64,000 nt of DNA from Niastella koreensis GR20-10 (GCF_000246855.1 NC_016609.1:1116001-1180000), one strand, 5' to 3'; counted from the first letter of the stretch, positions 17,593 through 25,698 are shown. The notes: a model not told the origin generated them from the letters alone. Made by a program: numbers and translations.

Positions 17593-17862
17593 ATACAAAA
17601 TCCGGCTTACAGGTTTGTAGTTATTTTTTTATTTATGTATACAGAACGTTTCCAATTCCACGCTCCCCACTTACCATTACTGAGTTATTAACAGTTTTCA
17701 TTTCAGGCATCATTTTTGGATTTTTTGAAATGTTGTACAACACGTTCATTGGTAATTTATCGCATACTCCCTCTCATTAGCACGCGCATCTTTATTTCAA
17801 AAAGTTGATCACTTCCCCTGCCTGTAACTGTGGGCCTATTTGTAAACGTAAAAATTCGCCTT

Positions 17863-18261
17863 ATGAGGAACATTTTCTTTATGCTGGGATGCGTCCTGGT
17901 AGCAGCACTTGCTGGTGTATTAATCTATCTCTACAACAAACCGGCTCGTAATGTGGTTGCAGAAGCCGGCATTCCTATTACTGCAAAAGAGTTATTTACC
18001 AAATTCTCAACCAATGAGCCGCAAGCCAACACTGCCTATTTAAATAAAGTATTACAGGTTAGCGGGCAGGTGCTTGATGTTAAACACAATTCAACGGCTG
18101 GCAGGGTGGTAATATTGAATACAGGAGATCCCCTGTTTGGCATTGCATGCACCCTGGATAAGCCGGCGACAGTGAATCCCGGCGAAAAGATCACTATCAA
18201 AGGCATTTGTACCGGTTATTTAAGCGACGTAGTACTTACCAACAGTTACCTGGTTAACTAA
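17863..18261 (+). CDS. Membrane-anchored OB-fold (tRNA_anti-like) protein
   Basis: This protein of 132 residues has an N-terminal hydrophobic helix (IFFMLGCVLVAALAGVLIYLY) and a C-terminal small beta-barrel. The barrel segment VLQVSGQVLDVKHNSTAGRVVILNTGDPLFGIACTLD, with KITIKGICTGYLSDVVL, matches the OB-fold family known as tRNA_anti-like. Despite that name, tRNA binding is not established. The ATG at 17863 fits the membrane helix; an upstream GTG at 17830 is possible. It is the first of four close genes with a haem c protein, a barrel and YceI, 23 bases before the next start. Confidence 0.78.
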   Translation: MRNIFFMLGCVLVAALAGVLIYLYNKPARNVVAEAGIPITAKELFTKFSTNEPQANTAYLNKVLQVSGQVLDVKHNSTAGRVVILNTGDPLFGIACTLDKPATVNPGEKITIKGICTGYLSDVVLTNSYLVN

Positions 18262-18284
18262 TTACTTAACATTTACTGTTTCTT

Positions 18285-18665
18285 ATGATGTGTGTATTGA
18301 AAATACGCAGCGGATGGTTATTGCTGTTACTTTTTTCAATGGCGTTTACCGGTTGTTATAAAAAGGGGGAGCCTGTTACCAGTGCTGCCACCTTTATACC
18401 GGCCGGTGTAACTGCCGCCAATGTAACCCATACCAATTACGTTGCCGGGGTATTGAAGAATAATTGCAGTACCTGCCATGGTAAAGGCGGGTCGGCCGAT
18501 GAATTCTGGTTGAATACCAATACCTATCAAAATGCATCGGAGTTTGGGGTGCGCATAGTAGAAACAATTGTAAACGGTTCTATGCCGCCTGTACCGCGAA
18601 AACCTTTTTCTGCAGCCGACAAAAAAATGCTGGAAGCCTGGATAAACCGGGGCATGCCGCAATAA
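18285..18665 (+). CDS. Small c-type cytochrome-like lipoprotein
   Basis: This 126-residue exported protein has a lipoprotein signal (LLLLLFSMAFTGC, Cys about residue 24) and one haem-attachment site CSTCH (about residues 62-66). It ends with a helix typical of cytochrome c class I domains (FSAADKKMLEAWINRGMPQ), and a Met (VNGSMPPVPRKPF) could be the distal ligand. It should carry electrons on the periplasmic side of a membrane. It is co-transcribed with the OB-fold protein upstream and the DUF5777 barrel downstream (21-base gap). Confidence 0.85.
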   Translation: MMCVLKIRSGWLLLLLFSMAFTGCYKKGEPVTSAATFIPAGVTAANVTHTNYVAGVLKNNCSTCHGKGGSADEFWLNTNTYQNASEFGVRIVETIVNGSMPPVPRKPFSAADKKMLEAWINRGMPQ

Positions 18666-18686
18666 GATTAATTACGCAAGAATACA

Positions 18687-19652
18687 ATGCTTATGGAAAT
18701 TAAAGATCACGTATCCTATATAGTTATGTTTGTAATGGCGCTTTGTTATTCGGGATTCAGCATAGCGCAAAGCAATCTGTCGAATATGCTGGATAAAGAA
18801 ATCAGTAACAAGGAAAATAACCGGCGGCATTTTGTGTATGCTACTTTCAAAGGTACTCACCTGGTTAATGCCAATACCATTGAAACCATCAAAGGCCGGG
18901 AGCTCGACTTCAGGGTATCACACCGCTTTGGTGATATTGGCGGAGAATTTGGTGGGGAGAAACGCTTTTTTGGATTGGATAATTCAACTGATATCAAGAT
19001 CTCTTTCGATTATGGCATCTCCGATCGTCTCAACTTTGGTATAGCCCGGGCAAAGGGGGCTACGGCGGTAAGACAGTTATATGAAGCATCGCTGAAATTT
19101 AAACTGATAAGGCAGGGAGAGGAGGAGGGGATGCCCATCACTGTAACTGCATTTTCCAATGTGGTGGCCACTTCCATGCCCTCGAACGTAAAACCAAATA
19201 CTCCCGATCATTTCGAGAAATTTCAAGACCGGTTATCCTTTGCCGGTGAGTTAATGATAGGCTGTAAGATCTCTGATGGGTTATCAATAATGGTGATGCC
19301 GGTTTTCGTACATACCAACTATGTAATTGCCAATGATGATAACAATGTATATGCCATAGGCGTGGCAGGCCGGTTGAAACTCACCAGGCGGATGTCGTTG
19401 GTGGCTGATTACTATAAAGTCTACCGCAGCCAGCAAAGCATCGATAAATTTAAAGCGGATGGATTAACATTTTATAACCCGCTGGGAGCCGGGTTTGAAT
19501 TTGAAACCGGCGGACATGTGTTTGACCTCACATTTACCAATTGCACCGCTATTCTCGAAAACCAGTTCATCCCTTATACCACTACTACCTGGAAAATGGG
19601 CCAGTTCAGATGGGGCTTTAACCTGTCGCGCATTTTTTCATTCAAAAAATAA
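18687..19652 (+). CDS. DUF5777 family outer membrane beta-barrel protein
   Basis: This 321-residue exported protein has a signal peptide (MFVMALCYSGFSIAQ) and alternating hydrophobic strands. It carries the family stretch FRVSHRFGDIGGEFGGEKRFFGLDNSTDIKISFDYGISDRLNFGIAR and ends in a short aromatic/basic strand. DUF5777 barrels are often encoded with c-type haem proteins and YceI, as here. The transported or bound compound is unknown. It lies 10 bases ahead of the YceI gene. Confidence 0.84.
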   Translation: MLMEIKDHVSYIVMFVMALCYSGFSIAQSNLSNMLDKEISNKENNRRHFVYATFKGTHLVNANTIETIKGRELDFRVSHRFGDIGGEFGGEKRFFGLDNSTDIKISFDYGISDRLNFGIARAKGATAVRQLYEASLKFKLIRQGEEEGMPITVTAFSNVVATSMPSNVKPNTPDHFEKFQDRLSFAGELMIGCKISDGLSIMVMPVFVHTNYVIANDDNNVYAIGVAGRLKLTRRMSLVADYYKVYRSQQSIDKFKADGLTFYNPLGAGFEFETGGHVFDLTFTNCTAILENQFIPYTTTTWKMGQFRWGFNLSRIFSFKK

Positions 19653-19662
19653 AACCTTATTT

Positions 19663-20223
19663 ATGAAAAACAGATCATCAATGGCAATAATTGCCGCCCT
19701 TCTTTTCTCTTTTCAGCTGAAAGCGCAGAACAAATTCATAACCCGTACCGGTTCCATTACATTTTTTTCTTCTTCGGGGGCAGAAAATATCGATGCCGTA
19801 AATAATGAAGCTTTTAGCCTGGTTGATTTTACAAGAGGGGAGGTAGCTTTCCAGGTATTGATAACCGGTTTTAAATTCAAAAAGGCATTGATGGAAGAAC
19901 ATTTCAACGAGAATTATATGGAGAGCACCAAATTTCCCAAGGCCGTTTTTCAGGGCACCATTGCTGACCTAAGCAAGTTGAACCTGAAAAACAACGGAAC
20001 TGTTACGGTTAATGTAACCGGCAACTTAACCATGCATGGTGTTACCAAGCAGGTAACCATTCCGGCAACTATAAATGTGCAGGGCAGTAAATTAAGCGCC
20101 AGTTCAAAGTTTGATGTACAATTACACGATTACAATATCAAGGTGCCGTCATTGGTATCGAAGCAGGTGGCGGAAAGTGTGGCGGTTACAGTTAACTGTG
20201 CGTATGAACCATACACAAAATAA
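19663..20223 (+). CDS. YceI family periplasmic lipid-binding protein
   Basis: This 186-residue exported protein has a signal peptide (AIIAALLFSFQLKAQ) and a lipocalin-like beta-barrel. Family segments are FITRTGSITFFSSSGAENIDAVN, MESTKFPKAVFQGTI and GTVTVNVTGNLTMHGVTKQVTIPATI. YceI relatives bind polyprenoid or amide lipids. The longer open frame from 19495 overlaps the DUF5777 gene, and I reject it because the signal peptide starts at 19663. It is the last gene of the four-gene set. Confidence 0.88.
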   Translation: MKNRSSMAIIAALLFSFQLKAQNKFITRTGSITFFSSSGAENIDAVNNEAFSLVDFTRGEVAFQVLITGFKFKKALMEEHFNENYMESTKFPKAVFQGTIADLSKLNLKNNGTVTVNVTGNLTMHGVTKQVTIPATINVQGSKLSASSKFDVQLHDYNIKVPSLVSKQVAESVAVTVNCAYEPYTK

Positions 20224-20248
20224 CCAGTAAAATACTTTTTTTTCGTAC

Positions 20249-20310
20249 CCAAAAAAGCCAGTGCAAAAGGCGGGCGTCACATGAGAGGGGGCGACCCACC
20301 TTTGCCTGGC
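20249..20310 (-). terminator. Rho-independent terminator of the minus-strand barrel gene
   Basis: On the minus strand GCCAGGCAAAGGTGGG (20310 down) pairs imperfectly with CCCGCCTTTTGCACTGGC and is followed by TTTTTT (20256-20251). A message from the gene ending at 20453 would cross the repeat element at 20329-20455 before ending here. Confidence 0.65.
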
Positions 20311-20328
20311 AACTAAAAACTAATTAGG

Positions 20329-20455
20329 TAATATGATAATTTGATAATGTGATAATGAAATACAGCGCTGCCAGCTTCTGTAAATAAAATAGCTCGCGCG
20401 AAGCACTCACATGAACCGTATTTCATTATCGAATTATCACATTATCGAATTATCA
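20329..20455. repeat. Inverted-arm repeat element with TGATAATG units (copy F)
   Basis: Arms at about 20329-20363 and 20418-20455 are imperfect inverted copies made of TGATAATG/TGATAATTC units. The core matches that of the element at 4244-4383 in the same orientation, sharing CTGTAAATAAAATA and AAGCACTCACAT. The TGA stop of the adjacent minus-strand gene is the last unit of the right arm. Confidence 0.87.
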
Positions 20456-21040
20456 CTTTATTCTTACCGCAATACCTACCTGTATGTGGCTCGATTTCCA
20501 GGTGTAGCGGTCATCAACATTATTAATATCATTAAGGCCTTTCACATAGCGGGCATAAAATCCTACAGTACCCAGGTTTACCTGTGCGCCGGCCGCAGCG
20601 CTTATTTCAGTTGTATTAAATGCCTTTTTACCTTCTTTTATCAGGTCTTCATCTTCATATACCCGGTAACCAAACTGAGGACCGGCCATAAAACTGAGCA
20701 CTTTATTAAGATTGTAACGCGCCAGCACAGGCACGCTGATATAAGCCAGGTTTATATTGGTGCCGGCAGCGCTTCTGCCTGAATTATTATAGTACGTAAG
20801 AAAATCATCTCCCTTTTTATAAGGGTTCCAGGTGTACAACAACTCCGGTTGAATGGCCCAGTGTTTGCCAAAACCTACTTCGGCAAAAGCTCCTGCCTCA
20901 AAGCCGGCTGAATATTTATTCTTCATACCCTCACCTTTAAGGGCAGAGTAGCTTAAAGCGAGTTTGGGACCAAAGTGAAAGCTTTGCGCGTTGGCTACAA
21001 ACGATAACAGCAGTGCAGTACATACCAGTGTATACTTCAT
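20453..21040 (-). CDS. Porin-family outer membrane beta-barrel protein (PorT-like)
   Basis: This 195-residue exported protein has a signal peptide (YTLVCTALLLSFVANAQ) and an eight-stranded barrel pattern. Its segments FHFGPKLALSYSAL, FEAGAFAEVGFGKHWAIQPELLYT, ISVPVLARYNLNKVLSFMAGPQFGYRV and VGFYARYVKGLNDI are the layout of OMP_b-brl_2 (PorT-like) proteins. The function of individual members is mostly unknown. A good promoter lies 28 bases upstream of the ATG, and the transcript runs into repeat element F. Confidence 0.88.
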   Translation of the reverse strand: MKYTLVCTALLLSFVANAQSFHFGPKLALSYSALKGEGMKNKYSAGFEAGAFAEVGFGKHWAIQPELLYTWNPYKKGDDFLTYYNNSGRSAAGTNINLAYISVPVLARYNLNKVLSFMAGPQFGYRVYEDEDLIKEGKKAFNTTEISAAAGAQVNLGTVGFYARYVKGLNDINNVDDRYTWKSSHIQVGIAVRIK

Positions 21041-21068
21041 CTTAATACGGAGTTTGATTATAGGGAGT

Positions 21069-21099
21069 CAAATATATCTACCTGTCCCTTTTAATTAAA
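21069..21099 (-). promoter_or_regulatory. Promoter of the PorT-like gene
   Basis: The minus strand reads TTTA (21099-21096), 19 bases, then TATATTTG (21076-21069), matching TTTG-N19-TAnnTTTG with one mismatch. The ATG is 28 bases further on. Confidence 0.6.
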
Positions 21100-21205
21100 G
21101 TTATAATCTATCAATTGCCAAAAAGAATAGACAAAAAACCCAATTGTTATGATTGTAGCAATAATTAAGCGGCCGCTTAACGAGGCATTAACTTATGTAA
21201 ATAGC

Positions 21206-21244
21206 AAAAAAAAAATCCCGCCCCGACTGAGCCGGAGCGGGATT
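21206..21244 (-). terminator. Rho-independent terminator of the Gly/Tyr-rich protein gene
   Basis: AATCCCGC (21244-21237 on the minus strand) pairs with GCGGGATT (21221-21214) and is followed by a T run complementary to the A run at 21206-21215. It lies 16 bases after the stop at 21260. Confidence 0.85.
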
Positions 21245-21259
21245 GTTAATCAGTTGTTA

Positions 21260-21778
21260 TCAAAGATTGGAATTGTTGCTGGAGCTGAAGTTATGCCGGC
21301 GTGGCTGTTGTTGTTGCTGCTGTTGCTGCGGCTGTTCCTGTTTCAGATAATAATCTCTTTGCGCCTGGATAATAGTCTTATCTCTTTGTATTTCCAGGTC
21401 GTGAACGAGTTGTTTGCGTTGCTTGCGCTTTACGTTTTTGTCGTGTTTTACCTGGTAGATCCGCTCATTGTAATCATCTTTGATGTCCTGTATCTGCAGG
21501 TCCAGTTTGGTAGGCCGGCTATAGCTTCGTTGATAACCATAACCATTTGGATAGCCATAATAACCACCATAACCATAAGGAGGATAAGCAAAATAAGGGG
21601 AATATCCATAACCATAATATGGATAGAATGGGCGATAATATGGACCAATGCCTAAACCTATGCCTACAGAAACGTGAGGGTGGGCATAATACCCGCCGCC
21701 TCCGTGAATATAAACCTGTGCCGATGTACTGGAGGCAAATGATAACAACAATCCATATACTAATAGGAGCTTTCTCAT
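21260..21778 (-). CDS. Secreted Gly/Tyr/Pro-rich protein with basic C-terminal helix (paralogue 1)
   Basis: This 172-residue protein has a signal peptide (LLLVYGLLLSFASSTSAQ). A low-complexity middle is dominated by Gly, Tyr and Pro (YYRPFYPYYGYGYSPYF and similar), followed by a charged helical part starting at SRPTKLDLQIQDI. It ends in a Gln run and an Asn/Ser-rich tail. No function is recognised. A paralogue at 26905-27309 shares the signal, the Gly/Tyr block and RPTKLDLQIQDI-DY. The layout suggests an extracellular or cell-surface structural protein. It has its own terminator. Confidence 0.75.
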   Translation of the reverse strand: MRKLLLVYGLLLSFASSTSAQVYIHGGGGYYAHPHVSVGIGLGIGPYYRPFYPYYGYGYSPYFAYPPYGYGGYYGYPNGYGYQRSYSRPTKLDLQIQDIKDDYNERIYQVKHDKNVKRKQRKQLVHDLEIQRDKTIIQAQRDYYLKQEQPQQQQQQQQPRRHNFSSSNNSNL

Positions 21779-22034
21779 ATATGTTGCATTTTAGAGGTAC
21801 ATCTAATACCCTACGAAGTTAAATTAAAGAGAGTTGGGAAAAATATATTTTTTCTTAAAGGGTACATTAACAACGAATTTGCAAAATATATCCATTAATT
21901 CTACGTTAATTTGCATCCTAGAACCAGACATCTAACGTTGTGCCAGGGCCGAAAGAAAAAGTGGATCAAATTTTTTTTGATTGATTGAATTAAACCTTCA
22001 GATCGAATCTTATTCAATGAAAAAAATTTGTTAA
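21779..22034. other. Divergent gap, nothing clear
   Basis: This AT-rich gap separates the minus-strand Gly/Tyr-rich gene from the plus-strand methyltransferase. I see no repeat of the families found elsewhere. A TTTG at 21878 and a TTAATTTG at 21906-21913 are spaced too widely for a good promoter. Confidence 0.4.
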
Positions 22035-23960
22035 ATGGAAGGCCGATACCTCTTGGACCAACAAACCAGGGTTTGTTTAAGGAAGAACTATGAGATCCAG
22101 ATAGAATACTCCGATGGTGCAGAAGTTGAGAACAGAATACTCAACGATCTGAAAAAATGTAAAGATGTTTCCGTATTATCTGAAGAGATAGAATCGTATA
22201 TTACCGATTGGCCCAGTATGTGTTTTTTCTCCAAAAAGCGGGCTAACCTGTTACGTCCTTTTGCAGATTTATTTAAAGGCAAAACCATTCTTGAAATTGG
22301 TTGCGGAGCCGGTTCAATAACCCGTTTCCTGGGTGAGTGCGGCGCTACCGTATATGCCATTGAACCCAGTTACCGCCGGGCAACCATTGCTGCCGAACGC
22401 TGTCGCGATTTGTTAAACGTTACCGTTTTTTGTGATGATGTTGCTCATTTTGAAAGCGACGTGATATTTGATGGCATCATACAGGTAGGTGTGTTGGAGT
22501 ATGCCACCAAATATTCCCAGGAAAGCGACGCCACGCTTAAATTCCTGCTTCATCTTAAAAAATATTTAGCCGACGATGGCTTTTTAATTACCGCCATAGA
22601 AAACCAGTTGGGCTTAAAATACTTTTCAGGTTTTCTCGAAGATCATAAGGGCGTGATGATGCACAGCATCAATAATAATTATAAACCGGGTGAGGCAACC
22701 ACACTGGGAAGAAAAAAACTGCTGGAAGTATTTGACAGCGCCGGGTTTGGTAAGAACGATGTGTTCCTGCCTTTTCCCGATTATAAAATGCCCTCACTGG
22801 TTTTTTACCCGGGGTTCAATGAAAAGAACACCACCTGTAAAGTAAGTATTGAAAGTATTCTTTCGAATATCTCTTACCAGGACCAGCAGCAATACATGCC
22901 ATTGTTTTCCCTTGATAAAGCGCTTCCCCTGATTGCTCAAAACGATCTTTTATACGATCTGAGTAATTCGTTTTGTATTCTTTCGCAGAATAAACCTGTT
23001 CACAAAGTAGAAGAGGATGTGCTTTTTGCCTTTTACCGTACTGACTTAAAAAAGGAATACTGTAAGCAGACTTTGTTCAAACAGGATGGTGATGCGGTGA
23101 AGGTAGTAAGGAGTTTCCTGGCCGATATTCCGGAAAGAAAAGGCGATGCCATTTTATTTGATGAGGAAGAAATTGCTTATTCAGGCATCCTGCATCATTA
23201 TTCCCTGGTTGATATTATTAACCGCGATAACTGGTCGATTGAGCAGGTGGGTGAGTGGCTGTTGACCTGGTTCAATTATTTAAAAAAGGAATTGAGTAAA
23301 AAGCATGGCTATACTGATGCCGATTTTCTGCGAAGCGATCTTGAAATAAAGAACAGGTATGCCGATGCGTTGCCTATAAACCTGATTATACAGGAGAATG
23401 GTTACCAGTTCATAGATCTTGAAATTAATTTACACAAAGGCGTTGAGCTGGGTTATGTAATTTTCAGGGCGGTGTATGTAAGTTTATCCAGGTTGTCGAG
23501 CGTGGCATTGCCCCGCGATTCAAAATATATTGAAACGGAGAACATCCTGTACGCCCTGTTTTCGCATTTAGGATTTACTTTAAATCCTGAGCAACTCGAA
23601 AGGTATTATGAATGGGAAGCCAACCTGGTGAATAATGTTACGCCCATGCAATTGGCTACCATGAAGGGGGCGGTGTCAAGGCTCAGGGTGCGGCCGGTAA
23701 TCACTGAAATAGGCGAATCGCATAATCGCATTCAATCATTGCAGTTGAAACTGCAATCGCTCGAAGGACAATTGCAGTCCATGGAAAATCAATTGGAGTC
23801 ACTGTCGGGAGAACTGCAATTTAAAACAGCTGATATCACCGAAAAACAAAACCATATTGCCAATTTGTACCACGAAATACATTCCCTGTCTACCAGCAGA
23901 AAAAGGATGTTGAAGCAGTTTATAAAAAGAACGTTGCCTTTTTTAAATCATTCGGTTTGA
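22035..23960 (+). CDS. Three-part protein: SAM methyltransferase, kinase-like domain and coiled coil (WbdD-like layout)
   Basis: In this 641-residue protein, residues about 55-260 are a class I methyltransferase with motif I ILEIGCGAGSITRFLG (85-100), an acidic VYAIEPS (motif II) and IIQVGVLEYA. Residues about 300-545 look like a degenerate small-molecule kinase. DALPIN (Asp444, Asn449) has the D-x4-N spacing of the catalytic loop, and FIDLE (Asp461) 17 residues on resembles the metal-binding DFG/DFE. Residues about 568-620 form a coiled coil (LKLQSLEGQLQSMENQLESL), and the end is basic (SRKRMLKQFIKR). The same order occurs in WbdD, which caps and measures O-antigen chains. No glycan genes adjoin it, so the role is inference. 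Confidence 0.72.
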   Translation: MEGRYLLDQQTRVCLRKNYEIQIEYSDGAEVENRILNDLKKCKDVSVLSEEIESYITDWPSMCFFSKKRANLLRPFADLFKGKTILEIGCGAGSITRFLGECGATVYAIEPSYRRATIAAERCRDLLNVTVFCDDVAHFESDVIFDGIIQVGVLEYATKYSQESDATLKFLLHLKKYLADDGFLITAIENQLGLKYFSGFLEDHKGVMMHSINNNYKPGEATTLGRKKLLEVFDSAGFGKNDVFLPFPDYKMPSLVFYPGFNEKNTTCKVSIESILSNISYQDQQQYMPLFSLDKALPLIAQNDLLYDLSNSFCILSQNKPVHKVEEDVLFAFYRTDLKKEYCKQTLFKQDGDAVKVVRSFLADIPERKGDAILFDEEEIAYSGILHHYSLVDIINRDNWSIEQVGEWLLTWFNYLKKELSKKHGYTDADFLRSDLEIKNRYADALPINLIIQENGYQFIDLEINLHKGVELGYVIFRAVYVSLSRLSSVALPRDSKYIETENILYALFSHLGFTLNPEQLERYYEWEANLVNNVTPMQLATMKGAVSRLRVRPVITEIGESHNRIQSLQLKLQSLEGQLQSMENQLESLSGELQFKTADITEKQNHIANLYHEIHSLSTSRKRMLKQFIKRTLPFLNHSV

Positions 23961-23990
23961 GGAATTAAAAAGCAATTAGAAAATTTTGCC

Positions 23991-24040
23991 GGCAGGCAGC
24001 AGGTTACTCTGGATTAAGGGTTTCTGCTGCCTGTTGTCTT
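23991..24040 (+). terminator. Terminator-like hairpin after the methyltransferase-kinase gene
   Basis: CAGGCAGCAG (23993-24002) pairs with CTGCTGCCTG (24024-24033) and is followed by TTGTCTTTCTT, a T-rich but interrupted run. Confidence 0.6.
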
Positions 24041-24118
24041 TCTTACACTTATTTTTTCTTTCATATTGGTTCCTGCTGATTTATTTATACATTTACTAGG
24101 GTTAGATTGCTTGTAATT

Positions 24119-25663
24119 ATGAATCATTTACCAACGGTCGATTTAATAATAATAACCGTATACTTTGCCGCTATGATAGCGGTGGGTATATTTCTGAGCA
24201 GGAAGAATAAGGGGTCTGAACAGTATACCGTTGCCTCGGGCGCCATTCCGGGCTGGGCGCTGGGCATGTCGTTTTACGCCACGTTTTTGAGCGCCATCAC
24301 TTTTTTGGGCGATCCTGGTAAATCCTTTGGCGCCAACTGGAATTCTTTTGTCTTCAGTTTATCCATGCCATTTGCAGCATTCATCGCTTCGCGGTTCTTT
24401 GTGCCTTTTTATCGCAACAGTGAGGCCATCAGTGCCTATACCCATCTCGAAGAACGGTTCGGGGCCTGGGCGCGCACTTATGCCATGATCTGTTTTGTAC
24501 TGATACAACTGGCGCGTATGGGAACCATTTTTTATTCCATTGCCTTAACGCTGAAAGCGCTCACGGGATATTCCATGCCGGCCATTATGATCTCCACCGG
24601 TATTTGCATCATAATTTATACCATGATGGGAGGGATGAAAGCCGTTATCTGGACCGAAGTGGTGCAGGCTATTATTAAAACGCTGGGCGCTTTACTTATT
24701 CTATATCTGATAGTAACCAACCTGAAAGGTGGGTTTAATTATATTCTGGAAACCGGAAAGGCCAATGATAAATTCAGCCTGGGCAGTTTTAAAGTGTCGG
24801 GGTTTTCCATGTCAACCTTTTGGGTGATCTTCCTGTACGGGTTTTTTATTAACCTGAATAATTTCGGCATCGATCAGAACTATATACAGCGGTATCATAC
24901 TGCCCGCAACAGCCGCGATGCCAGCCGCAGCATCTGGATGTGTGTATTGTTTTATGTGCCGGTGAGCATGCTGTTCTTTTTTATCGGCACGTCGTTGTTT
25001 GCGTATTATCATCAACATCCCGAACTGGTGCTGTCCCTGCAACAACAGGTGGCGGCGGAAAAACATATAGCCCTGAGCAACCTGACTCCCGCCGATTATG
25101 GCGACAGGGTGTTACCTTATTTCATGCGCAATGAAGTGCCCACCGGTTTACTGGGGCTGATCATTGCTGCCATTTTATCGGCTGCCATGAGCACCATGAG
25201 CAGTGGCATGAACAGTTCGGCCACCGTTTTTCTGAAAGACATTTACCTGCGGTATTTTAACAGAGAAGCTTCGCCCCGGGCGCAAATGCGGGTGCTGCAT
25301 ATAGCAACCGGCGTAATGGGGGTGCTGGCCATCAGTTTTGGCATAGCCATGATAGGGGTGAAAAGCCTGCTGGATGCCTGGTGGAAACTGGCGGGGATCT
25401 TCTCGGGGGGCATCTTAGGGCTGTTTTTACTGGGTTTACTGGCCCGTAAGGCAAAGAACATCGAAGCGGTGATTGCCGTGATTATTGGGGTGCTGGTGAT
25501 CCTGTGGATCACTTTTTCGCGCGAGCTGCCTGATAGTTATGCCTGGCTGCGCACCAACCTGCACGCCAATATGACCATTGTCATAGGGACCTTAACCATA
25601 TTTTTAACCGGTAAATTGCTGTCGGGGCTTCGATCCCTCGACTCCGCTCAGCATAAAAAATAA
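24119..25663 (+). CDS. Sodium:solute symporter family (SSS) transporter
   Basis: This 514-residue protein has about 13 transmembrane helices. It has the SSS start (DLIIITVYFAAMIAVGIFLSRK), the GMSFYATFLSAITFLGDPGKSF region of helix 2, and AAILSAAMSTMSSGMNSSATVFLKDIYLRY, the SSS signature near helix 8 that holds Na+ ligands. The substrate is unknown. The next gene is a DapA/NanA-superfamily lyase, which hints at a keto-acid sugar or related compound. The last codons (LRSLDSAQHKK) are encoded by a dispersed CGACTCCGCTCAG repeat. The ATG at 24119 is preferred over a TTG at 24107. Confidence 0.88.
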   Translation: MNHLPTVDLIIITVYFAAMIAVGIFLSRKNKGSEQYTVASGAIPGWALGMSFYATFLSAITFLGDPGKSFGANWNSFVFSLSMPFAAFIASRFFVPFYRNSEAISAYTHLEERFGAWARTYAMICFVLIQLARMGTIFYSIALTLKALTGYSMPAIMISTGICIIIYTMMGGMKAVIWTEVVQAIIKTLGALLILYLIVTNLKGGFNYILETGKANDKFSLGSFKVSGFSMSTFWVIFLYGFFINLNNFGIDQNYIQRYHTARNSRDASRSIWMCVLFYVPVSMLFFFIGTSLFAYYHQHPELVLSLQQQVAAEKHIALSNLTPADYGDRVLPYFMRNEVPTGLLGLIIAAILSAAMSTMSSGMNSSATVFLKDIYLRYFNREASPRAQMRVLHIATGVMGVLAISFGIAMIGVKSLLDAWWKLAGIFSGGILGLFLLGLLARKAKNIEAVIAVIIGVLVILWITFSRELPDSYAWLRTNLHANMTIVIGTLTIFLTGKLLSGLRSLDSAQHKK

Positions 25664-25668
25664 TTGTC

Positions 25669-25698
25669 TTGTATACAGTATATAATTTATTAATTTTA
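25669..25698 (+). promoter_or_regulatory. Weak promoter candidate ahead of the lyase gene
   Basis: TTG (25669-25671) is followed after 19 bases by TAATTTTA (25691-25698), which differs from TAnnTTTG at the last base. The spacing is right but the -7 box is imperfect. Confidence 0.3.

Larger units (their letters stand above)
17165..17629 (+). ncRNA. rnpB: RNase P RNA (class A), with palindromic insertions
   Basis: This is the catalytic RNA that trims tRNA 5' leaders. The ends form an 11-bp P1 helix, AACTACAAACC (17165-17175) with GGTTTGTAGTT (17612-17622), followed by a T run that serves as terminator. Conserved blocks are GGAGGAAAGTC, ACAGTGCCACAGAAAA, GGTAAGAGCCCAC and the late CCGGCTTAC. 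At about 460 bases it is longer than usual. The extra length sits in the P3, P12 and P18 positions, which are built from long near-perfect palindromes (17185-17206, 17310-17341, 17347-17362, 17557-17592). Confidence 0.93.

Noticed and set aside
19495-19662. N-terminal extension of the YceI gene
   Set aside because: It overlaps the DUF5777 coding region in another frame; the signal peptide starts at 19663.
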